Assembly (NCBI GenBank): GCA_018654255.1
Contig: JABILX010000001.1
Span: 145,695-209,694, forward strand
Source: Candidatus Peregrinibacteria bacterium
GTDB lineage: Bacteria > Patescibacteriota > Gracilibacteria > UBA1369 > LOWO2-01-FULL-3
Length of the DNA: 64,000 bases
Direction: 5' to 3'
Shown here: positions 35,601 through 47,600 of the stretch, piece after piece
Position numbering within the stretch: position 1 is the stretch's first letter
Layout: the number at the start of each line of letters is the position of its first letter
Translations under genes and position numbers: made by a program
Notes under the pieces: model-generated
Database searches by the model: none
What the model was told of the DNA's origin: nothing
The model's input: the letters and a program-made list of their open reading frames with translations, nothing else

Positions 35601-38600
35601 GGATTTGTATTTTGGTGAGCGGCTAGACATAGACTCTGCGCAAGCCACAGGAAACTACAGCCTAACATACAATGAGACTTCACATATCGAACCTCAAGCA
35701 GCGCAATTAATCAACAGCTTTGGATCAAGAGTTAGATTAGACTTCGGAACCGGTCTAGGAATTTGTTCAGGTGGAGAACCAAATCTTTCGTTAAATGTAG
35801 ATGGAGTTCAGAACGACGTGCAAGACGCAATTGTCGTAGATACAAATTATCCATTTAACAACGTTACTTGGTATCAAGATGACAGTGTAAATGCGAATAT
35901 AAGCTGGGACTATGGATGGGTAGGAGGAGAAGGTGAAGGAGAAGGTGAGCCAGAAGGTGGTCTAACCATTCTACCATTAGGGTCGCCAAGGGTCGGAGTA
36001 GATATACCACTAGATATCCAAGGGACTTTGTGTGACGGAGTACTTGGATGTGATGTATATATATCAGATCCAACTATGACAGGATTAACGCCATCTTATT
36101 CAATTACAGATGCAGATTTGCCATTTACAATTCAATTAGCAGATACATCCGGAATAGGTTCAGGAGAAAAAATTCTATTTATCCATGACAAAGACGCGGA
36201 CACCTATTCTCCTGTGGTAAACCTTCTTCTAATGGTACAGAATTACAACGAGCCATTAATCTTCAATCCAGGAGATATAGGAGGACCAACTAATACTGTC
36301 AATATACAATATGATAGTCCTGCCACAGCAACAGACTTGTCGGATACTGATGCTTTCACATTAAAAAATGGTGGAGCAGACCCAACAGCTACAGCAACAG
36401 ATATCTCAGGAGGGATGATGATAGTTTGGTCAGTAGTATTCGACGGAGAGGACATTACTGCAAACCTTCCAGGATGGACGCTTGATTCAGGATACTTTGG
36501 AGACGTTCCTATTCTGACAGGAGCAGATTTTCAAGTTATAGCTACGTCAGCAATAAATCCAAACGATATTAATCTAGATGGACCAGGTAGAGAGGTTCAG
36601 ACCCTAACATCGTTCACAGTAGAAGCTCCTCAGTTATGTAAAGGAATAACTGGTTGTATGACATACCTTTATGATAGTGCTAGTCTCGCAGCGGGAACAC
36701 CGATATATGCAGGAAATCCATGGAATGGTTTAGAGGTATTAGACGTATCTGGACTTGGGCTGACTCCTGATGCAAAGTACGGTATTGCAGTTTTAGATTT
36801 AGATACAGCAGCTTGGTCTGGGTTTGGAAGCTTGACCTACGCACCACCAGATCCATACCTGAATGTTACAGTAACAGGTCCAGTTGCAGAGGATGGTGGA
36901 GTAGGAACAATAACTTTTGCAGCAGGGCCTTCAGTAGATAGCGATATTACTATAGATATCTCTCTGTTGGGTAGTGCAACCGTAGGTGTTGACTACACAT
37001 TAGATCCAGGTACTCAAGTTACGATCCCGGCAAATCCAGGAAGTCCAGAAGAGGTACAAATATCTGTCACAATGATCGGCGACGAAGACGTAGAAGAAAA
37101 TGAGTTCCTTTCCTTCAACATGCAGGTCTCAGATCCGTCATACGCGGTAAGCAATCCTTATCCATTTATGTTCATTGCAGATGGAGCAGCCCCTGCCCCA
37201 GAAGGATACGTAGTTAATATATTCCCAGTCGACAATAATGGATTAGAGAACGGAGGATTCTTCAATGCTTTTGATGTAGTAGTAGATTCAGAAGTTACAG
37301 ACGAAGATCTAACAGTTTTCTTGAATCTATCTGGGGATGCGGATCCCGGTGCTGGTGGTGATTATGAGCCAGTTGCATTAGCAATAGTTCCAATTGGGCA
37401 AACTAGCCAATTAGTACAACTAAATATAATAAATGATGAAAATGTAGAGGGAGACGAAATGATTACCATGACAATAGCTCCAAGCGCGACATATAATATA
37501 GGGAGTAACGACTTTGCGAGCTTCACAATTATAGATGATGACTTCGCGCCACCGCCAACCTATGAAGTGAATGTAACACCATACGGAGCAGGAACAGGTG
37601 TAGAAGGCGGCGGAGCAGGCGGAGCATTCGACATGTTTGAAATAGCTTTGGACAGACCAGTTGAAGGAGACCAATTCGACGTGTATTTCAATTTTATGAA
37701 CAGCACGGCGATCGAAGGGAATGACTTTGCACCATATACTTACACAGTAACCTTCATTCTAGGAGAACAGAGCAAACTTATTAACATTCCAACCATTGAC
37801 GACGAAGATGTCGAAGACGATGAGTTCATAACTCTAAAACTCGATTCAGACCCAGAAGACCCAGATGTTTATGTAGTTGGACAAAACAACTCAGCGAACT
37901 TCACCCTCACAGACAATGACGTAGGTGAGGAAATAGTAGTAAATTGGGCGGCTGATTATGCTGCAAGCAAGCCGTACCTTGATGACATAGTGGGAATAGA
38001 TATAACATCAGAGACCTGTGTGGACAAAGTTTTCCAAATAACAATCGGTGACAAAAACACTTTTGATGGTGCAGTTTTCACTACAGGTTCGACAGTGGAG
38101 ATATCAGAATTGCATGATTTTGCGCAGGAACTCGGAATGATTGAGGCAGGAACCTACTACGCAAGAGCAGAATGTGCCAACACAGGAACCCCTTCAGCTC
38201 CAATTTCTATAGACTTTAAAGCATCTTGTCCAGGCGGAGAAGCTTGCTTCTCGACCGCTCCTAACGGAGATGGATCGCGGGCTTTCTTAGCAAATGATGA
38301 AGTGGTGACGATCGATGATGGAACGGTTAGCGCATCATTAACAGTACCAGCAGGATCAAGCATAGTCACTCAAGAAGTGTGGAGTGGAGATCTTCTAGTT
38401 ACAGGAGCCGACATGGTTCCACTAGGGGCAGGATTGTCGTCAGGAGTAGTTGTAAGCGTAATACCGACAGAAAACTGGAATCCATTATCAACTTCGGCAA
38501 TGCTGACAGATCCAGCATTAGTAATAATAAACCTGGATGGGCCTCTAGCAACTCCAAAAGCAGTATCAATAAGACCTGACGCAAGTGTAGATATCTTAGC

Positions 38601-41600
38601 ACCATGTGGAACATCATTTTTGGGAGGAGACCTTACGAAGCCAGGCAATTATTCTCTAGATCCAGATTCAGCATGCTTCATATATGACGGAGCAAATGAC
38701 AGAGGAATAATAGCAACAAACCACTTCACAGACTTCGCAATAGGTGAAGGAGAGTCTATAACTCTTGGTTGGACAGGTGATCCTGGAACTCCAGACCAAT
38801 TAGTAGATGTCCCTCTAGAGGTCTCAATAGTAGACGGAGCCTGTATGGATGGAGATTACGTGTACAAGTTGACAGAGGCTGGTGGGCCAGCAAATTATAT
38901 CTCTGAGCCAACACAATCTGTTGACTGGACATTCACTCCATCAGAAGATTTCGTGCGAGGAACCACAACCTATAATATGCGAGCCGTTTGTCCGGGGACA
39001 GGGGTTCTATCCAATGAGATACAAATATACTTAGTAGGACTTGGGAATGAGGTGACAATAACACCAATGCAAGACGGAGTGGAGGACCCCTCTTCTCCAG
39101 TATCATTAGAGATACTGTTTGCAATGGAGGAAATAAATCCAGGACCAGGGGCAATCCCAGTATATTTTGACATTGATAATACTCCAGGTCCAGGAATCGC
39201 ACTTCCTGGAGTTGATTACGACGACACAGGAATCTTATTTGATGGTAATCACTATCGTGTAGAAATCCCAGAAGGACAAGACATGACAAGCCTTTTCATA
39301 CCAGTATTCGATGATCTAGATGTAGAAGGACTTGAGGAAATATTGATATTCCCACAAGCAAGCCCAACCGGGGACTACCTAATTATGAACACTGGGATGC
39401 CGGCTGAAGAACCAATCCGTGGAGCGATCACTGACGACGAAGGTCCAGAAGAAATAATTATCTCATTTAAAGAAAACCCAACCGGTCAATATGTGAACAG
39501 GCCAGTAAAAGTAAACGTAGACGCTGCAAACTGTTCAGGGTTAGGAAATTATTACTTAAACATAGGAAACGACAAGAACTTCGCTGACGTAACCTACTCA
39601 ATCCCTGCAGGGCAAGAAGCATCATGGACAGTAAACCCAGGAGGATTACTCGGCCTAACCGACGCAGGATTCTATTACTTTATGGCATCCTGTGAGGAAT
39701 CCGAAGTCACATCAAATGGTCTGACAGCAGACCTAGCAGCAGCGTGTGCCGCAGGAGTCTGTATGACCCCAGCCACCGAAGATACAGCGACATCGAATAC
39801 ATTGGCTCACCAGGTTATGGTGGAAGATACCCCAGTCGGAAAAGTCTATTTTGAAGGTGTTACAACAGCTACAGCAAGTGCCGCATGGGGAGGAGATCTT
39901 TTATTACTATCATCAATTGGAAACACACTTAGCCTCGCAAACGCTATAAGGATAGGGCTTGCAGCCCCTCAATCACTTCCTTTGTCTGAGACAATAACAA
40001 CGGACATGCCAGTAGTGATTAAATTCGCCTCAGCAGGATTCCCTGCAGCATCGATTGCAGAGCAGAAAAATATGGATACCAATGAAACGACTGCAGTCCC
40101 AAAATGTACAGGCGTACAGTACGACCCAGCCAATAACCCGACTGCACCATCGTCATATGCTGTCAACCCGGGCGAATCTTGTTACTATTTTAATCATGGC
40201 AACGACCCAAAGGCTATATTCGTAGCAACAACATACCTACAAACAATGTATAGCGTAGGAGCGCCAGAATTCATTTTTGCAGGTTGGGGACCAGGTGGAA
40301 AGACAGACCCATACTCAGTAGAAGTAGACACAGAAGCAACCTTAGGAATAAAAGGAGGAGCATGTATAGGACAAGAACCAGTATACTGGGTCAGTGATTC
40401 TGTGAATTTTGATAGTCCAAACACAAACAATCTAAGTCCAATGGGAGGAGAGACTTTCGCAGAATTTATGATCCCGGCCCCAGATTACACTCCAGGAGAC
40501 ACTCTCTATGGAAAGATAGTGTGTCCAGGTAGTGGCGCTGAATCAAATGTAGTAACGGCAGCAATCTTGGCAGAAGAAATGCTAATGGCTGATTTTGCAC
40601 AAGACTACAATGGGACATCAATCAACACAGCTATAACAATGGTTGTTGAGGATCAAGCAAGTGTGTGTAATAGCGGAAAATATATCTATTCCCTTTCAGA
40701 TGATTGGGATCAGGGCACTCAACTCCCGATGGGAAACATAATTTCTTCAGGAGAAACCTCAAATACCTCATTCACATTCAACGATCCATCAAAAACATTC
40801 CCATACGTGGAATTCATGACTGTTTACGCGACAGCTGAATGTAGCGAATCAGGAACGATGATGGAAGGTATGTACATGATGTACCAACCTACCCCACCTT
40901 GCTCGACAGACCTCTGCGTAGTTGTAGACACACAAACATACACAGGCACAGTTATGTCTCCAATGGGGTCAACCTATGTAGATGCAGAAACAATCCCGTC
41001 AGACCCAGTAAGCGTATACCTCCCAAATAATTTCCAAACTTTAAGTAGCCAGGAGCCGGCTTGGAATGGGGGAATCACAGTGACGGTTGCAAGCGCAGCC
41101 CAAATGATGCCAGAAGATTATGATTCAGGAGCTGTTGCTACCATCGCGCCAGACGAATCCCCAGAAGTCTTCATAAACGACTCTACATATTTGGTAATAA
41201 TGAATAATGAAGGATTTGAATCACTAGAGAATCCAGCAGTAACGTACATAAATAAATTTGATAATTCTTTCAATGTCACTCAATGTGACGAAAATCAATT
41301 CATGGGTAACGAAGACGATCCAATAGAGCCTTTCGACCCATCAAGGTATAACATAGCTTTAGGTGAAAGATGTTACATCTACTCAGAAGCAGCTTTCCAA
41401 GGAGAAACAGGGAATGTAATCATCGCGACCAAACAATTCGGTAAGTACATCTCAGGTAACAGCATAGGTGGAGGAGAAGCAATCCAGTACTACCACCCAA
41501 AGAACAATGATACAGTTGGAGTATGGCCAGGAATAAGTATCGAATTGTCAGCAGACTTGAGCGAAAATTTCGGTCAAGTGGTGTTCCCAAATACAGCTGT

Positions 41601-44600
41601 AGGCGAGATAAGATTAATGAACGATACGACAGGACTAGCAGTAATAGGTGATTGGGAGCTATTTGCTGAACCATGGGGATACTTCGTGAATTTCCCGGTG
41701 CAAGACCCACTAGACCCAAATACTAGCTACACAGTTTATATAAACAAAACAGTAGCAGATACAAATAATTCCCCAGTTCCTGCACTAGATGACAACGGGG
41801 ATTCATTTAGCTTCACTTTCACAACATTTGATGAAGGAAATGATGACCTAGGAGGAACTACATTCGGACCTCTTTGTGAACCAGAATGGCCACCTCACAT
41901 GGATACAATTGGTCCAATAGATTCAATGAACATCCCAATCTCTTGTGACAAACCAGTCAAAATATCAACACTTGGAGGGAATGTCACAGTTGTTGAAGTC
42001 CATCCAAATACACTAGAAGAAATTGGACCAGCTAGTGAAGCATTCATAATTAATTATGACGATTATGAAGATGACGGCAAAGTAGATATGTTCTCAGTAT
42101 CAGGATTTTCAGCGGAGAGCCAAAAAGCCTACAAAATAATTCTGTCAGACCAGATAACAGGAAATACTCCGATAGCAGGACTGGATGGTATGACCTACCC
42201 ATACACGAACGCAAATAAAACTTTCGTTTGGTGGGGAGATGATAGGACGGACTACTACTCAATCTTCTTCGTAGATGGACAAGACACAGGAGGGTATCAA
42301 TCAGATTTTGAAATGACATGGACAAACTTAACGAATTACTCAGAGCAGGATTACATAGCTACTGCTGTTCCAACAACAGAAAAGATCGAATTCAGTGTAA
42401 ACCAACCATACAACATGGCCACTGCAGTCGCTAGTAACATCAAAATTATAGACTCAGGGGAACAGACAGTGTCAGCAACAATATTTCATGAAGATATGGC
42501 GGGAGGACTGATAGCGATCAGGCCAGACACACCTCTGACAGAAGGTGAAACATACCAATTAGTGATAGGCCAAGGATTGAAGAGTTTAGAAACCCAAGAA
42601 TCACTGCCGGAGACGGTATATTGGACTTTCACAGTTGGGAGTACAGACGCGCAGGCACCAAGAATTGATTGGGCTATGTTTACAGAAATTGGAGGAAGGA
42701 TCTTCTTCAATGAGCATATGCATGAGATAGCGGCGGCAACAAAGACAAACTATACTTTATACACATGTTCAAGTTGGGTAGAGAGTGATTATACATGTTC
42801 AGATGGTGGAAGTCCCGCAGAGGAAGTAACCCTCACAACCCCTAATATTGAATTCAACTACTACGACTACAATTCAACCAATGGCGAAAACAATTACGTA
42901 GAAATTTCAGGTTTAGATTTGACGCCAGGGAATGGGTATAGAATCGCAGTCACCGGTCTCACAGATGTAGCAGGAGTTGCAATAGAATCAACTGCTGATG
43001 AATGGGCGGACTTTGTGGAAGAATACACAAATGTAAATAATGACGGTGAATATGATGGTGAAACAAATCTATTCTCACCAGTACAAGTGACGCCACTTAA
43101 CAGAACGGCAGGACAGATCTCAACATACTACGTAGACTGGCCTGTTGATGTTAAGATCCCACAGGGCGGTAGAGTAGAGTACATCTTCCCAGATGGATTC
43201 GATGTAACAAGCGTCAAGGATATGCCAGAACAAAGTGGTGTAAACGCAGATCTAAATGGATACCACAACGGAAATACAGTTACATTTGCATCAGAAAGTC
43301 TGCAAGCAGGATGGACCGCAGGTGGGGATGGATCAGATGGAATAATGGTAAAAGGTACAAGGACAATTACCTACAGATTGTCAGCAGCAACAGAGCCATC
43401 TGACTACATCTCGTCCGACATGTTCCAAGTATTGAATACAACCATGCCTGGCGAATACAACATCCAAATCAAGACATTCGATTCAAATGGGCTGCTCCTT
43501 GAAAATAAGTACTCACAAATGTTCGACATAGAAAAATCAGGAGACAATAGTCTTAGCGGACGAGTAACCATCGCAAATACCAACACAGGAGTCGCAGGAG
43601 TCATGCTAGAAATTGACAAATGGGATGGTAAGAGATGGGAGGTCACCACCGACGCAAGCGGTGACTATGAAGTTACAGGTCTAGGAGAAGGAGACTACAC
43701 AATCTCTACAGAAAGAGCAGTGATTAAACTAAATGGCGGAGTACTAGAAGGAGTAAATGACGAATGGGTGTATGTCAATGAAGATACGACTCTCAACTTA
43801 GAACTTCACAAGAGAGACTCAAGCAATGGTGCGCTTACTAATATAACCGTAAACGTAGGCGGAAACGGGCTAGATGACATCGATAACCTCGGGGCAGGAG
43901 ACGCAATCCACCTATGGGCATGGGGTCCAGGAGGAGGATTCTTTGAAGAAATAAAGAGAAGTGACTTCACTAACAATTCATACACTACAAGCACTTACTT
44001 TGACGTAGGAAGTGAGTACTCGGTAGGTATGGGGCCAGCTCTAAATGAGAATCAAAATCTATCAAAGATAGACTGGATAGCCCCAGAGGAAGAATGGTTC
44101 TATATAGAGAACACTTCGGATACTGCAAGCGTAACGCTAACAATGACACCGGCAACGACAGATATCACAGGTACAGTCTACATGGCTGATGGTGACACAG
44201 CATCAAACATGGAGGTATCAGCATTCAACAACAATGGATACCATACCTTCACGACCACCGACGCAAACGGTGACTTTACACTTGCTGTTGTCGACAACAT
44301 GAAATGGAAAGTCGAAGCTATGAAATGGGGAATGGCTCCATCGCAAGAGATACCTGTCGTCATTAAAAACGGAACCACATACAAAGGAGGCGAAGAAATA
44401 GAATCTCTGGATATCTATATGAAGACCTCTGCGACAATAACAGTGCAAGGTGCAGTATCAATAGATGGTACGGCAATCCCATGGGCATCAGTGGAATGGT
44501 GGAGAACAGATGAACCATTCCAGCCAATATGGGGATATACAGATGCAAATGGTAACTACACCGTAAATCTGATCGAAGGTGATTGGCAGGCAAAAGTCCA

Positions 44601-47600
44601 CGTATATGAATACGGAGAATTTGATCCAGTGACAATTAATAACATAACTGAGTCTCTTGAGAACCAGGACTTCAACCTCTCAACAAGTGGTAACTACGCT
44701 ACGATAAACGTCACAGTATCAGGATTTGACGACAATAGTGGCATAGAAATCTGGGCAGAAAAAACCGACAACGCTAGTTATACAGACTTCTTTGGTAAGA
44801 GTGGTTGGACCAATTCAGATGGTGTAGTTCAGATGTACGTAAAACCTGGTACATACAAGCTTAGAGCTCACAAACCAGGCTCTGGAGATATTGGTGTCAC
44901 AACAGCTGTAGGAACAGCAGACCAAACAACAAACGTTGCCATCACCGCACCAGACCTACAACAGTTCACTGTAACAGTGAAAAACAAAGGTGGATCTGTA
45001 GAGACAATGAACCAGCCTATCCATATCGACTTATGGGATGAAACAAACGGAACAGGTCAATACGGGTCTGTCCCAGCAGGACAATCACAAATCGTGATGA
45101 ACGCGATGGAAGGAACAAAATTCATCAACATAGGTATGCCAGGTATCCCACCAGATAGCGTGATGATATCAGGAGCAGCATACAACGCAACCAACAGGAC
45201 TGTTACAATTAACGGATCAAGCAACGACATCACAGTCACAATCCCGCAGCTTTACTCAGTTTCAGGACAGGTCGTAGACCAAGATGGAAATGGAATTGAC
45301 GCGTGGGTAAACTTCATGAACGAAGAGGAAGGTAAATTCATGGGAACACCTTCTTACTACGACGCAGCAGGCGGAGGTGAGAGCGGTGAATTTTCAACCT
45401 CTATACCATCAGGTACATACGAAGTATTTACAGAGTCAGGTGAAGGAGGGTCTATACCAGCAACCCTAACGGTTAACGCCGATCTCTCAGATTATGAGCT
45501 CGAAATCACTCTATACGACTACACAATCACAGGAACGTTGACAGATCCAAGCGGTACTGCGGTAACAGAAGGACATGTATGGGGACAAAATGAAACAGGA
45601 CAAGTATCAGCAACTCCTCTTAATTACGACGGTACATTCACACTCCCTGTTAATGAAGGAACATGGTCATTCCAAGGACACTCTTGGGGATACGGTGAAT
45701 CAGCAGAAAAAGAAGTCTCAATAACAGGGAACACCGCAACCACTCTTCAATTAACAACGATAACTGAAGCATTGAAAGAACCAGTAGCGTCAGTAATTGA
45801 TGAAAATGGTGGGACTATCTCGGACAGCGGTACAGGTACAGAAATCCAATTCCCATCTTCAGCACTACCAGACGGTAACAACAATATTACCACGCGTGAA
45901 GACAACGCAGTCTTTGATGGTCAAAGTAGTGGTCCTGTAGGAAATGGACAGGCGATAGAAGCAACCGACTCAACAGGTAGCTCAATTACAACCCCAGATG
46001 ACGAAGTTAAAATAGTTCTAAAGACAACATATGAGGAGCTAACAGACGAAAGTATCACAACGGTTGAAGAAGCAAATCAAATGATTAATGCATCTTGGGA
46101 CTCAAGTACAAATAATTGGGAAACAGTAACTACCACCAACGCATTCTACGACAGTGCTGACCAGACTATCTCATATACATCAATTTCTGACTTAACTCTG
46201 GCTCAATCAGTGACGAACTACGACCTCAGTTACGTCAAGTCAACATCATGGGTAGATCATTTCACCACCTTCGCCCCAGTAGTTCCAATAGGTGGAGATG
46301 CAGCCCCATCAGCACCATCAGGATTCTCAATAGTAGCTGGAGACACAGAAGCAGCTCTAACCTGGACCGCAAACTCAGAAGGAGACATGGACTACTACAA
46401 TATCTGGGAAGCTGAAGTTACAGAGGGAGTGCACTCAACATTCAGCCAAGCTAGTTGTGGAGCAACTTGTTCTACAACAATCACAGGCCTCACGAACGAT
46501 ACTGAATACATCTTCCAGATATTAGCCGTAGATGACGGAGCCAACCAATCAGCAGGAAGCTCATCAATCTCAGTAACTCCAGTTGCAGAGCCAACAGGAG
46601 AAGTATTGACTCCGGCTACGTCTCCAGGAGCAGGAGTAGTTCTACCATCTGGAGGTAGCGGAAGATCACCTTCAAGACAGCAAGAACAAGAAGATATAGC
46701 AGAATTCATAATAGAAACTGCAAAAGACATAGTAGATATCTCAGCAGTAGGTGTAATCAAAACCGCAACAACGGTTATCTCAGCAGATCAATTAGTTAAC
46801 GTCACATTCGAGAAAAATACAACCATCCTTGATGGCGATGCAGACTTCTCTGCAGGACTCCCAGCACCAGAGATTGTTGAAGTATCAACACCAGCTCCAG
46901 AAAACACAGCTCTAGTCGGAAACGTATACGAAATCGGATTGTCTGACACTGCCCTCATACTAAGCAAACCTGTAGCAATCAGGATCCAAGTTCCACAAGG
47001 ATTCAACGAAAACGACAACCTCAAGATCCACTATCTAGACGAAGAAAATGACGAATGGGTCATGGTAGAGGATGGAGGTGACTTCGTTGACATTGATGAT
47101 GATCTGTTTGTAGAAGTTGAAGCGTATCACCTAACGAAGTTCTCGATCATCAAGCTTATCGAAGCGATTGTGGAAGACGAAGACGACTTTGACGAAACAC
47201 CAGTAGTAGTCACCCCTCCAACAGCAGTAAGCTTCTCAGACATCGCTACGCACTGGGCGAAAGAATACATCGAATCGCTATACGCAGCAGGTGTCATAAA
47301 AGGTAAGACTTCAACAGAGTTCGCACCTGAAGCTGAGGTTCTAAGAGCAGAAATGGTCAAGCTCGCAATCGAAGGATTCAACATCCTACTAACTACCACA
47401 GGACCAACTCCATACACAGATGTAGGTGTAAATGATTGGTACATAGACTACTTCAGGACAACTGACGAATACGATATAACAGAAGCGAACGAGGATGGAT
47501 CAATCCTTCCTGCAGAACCACTAACAAGAGCGGAAACAATCGAGATACTATTGAAATCATCTGGATTAAACATAGAAAATCCAACGACGAGCAGTTTCAG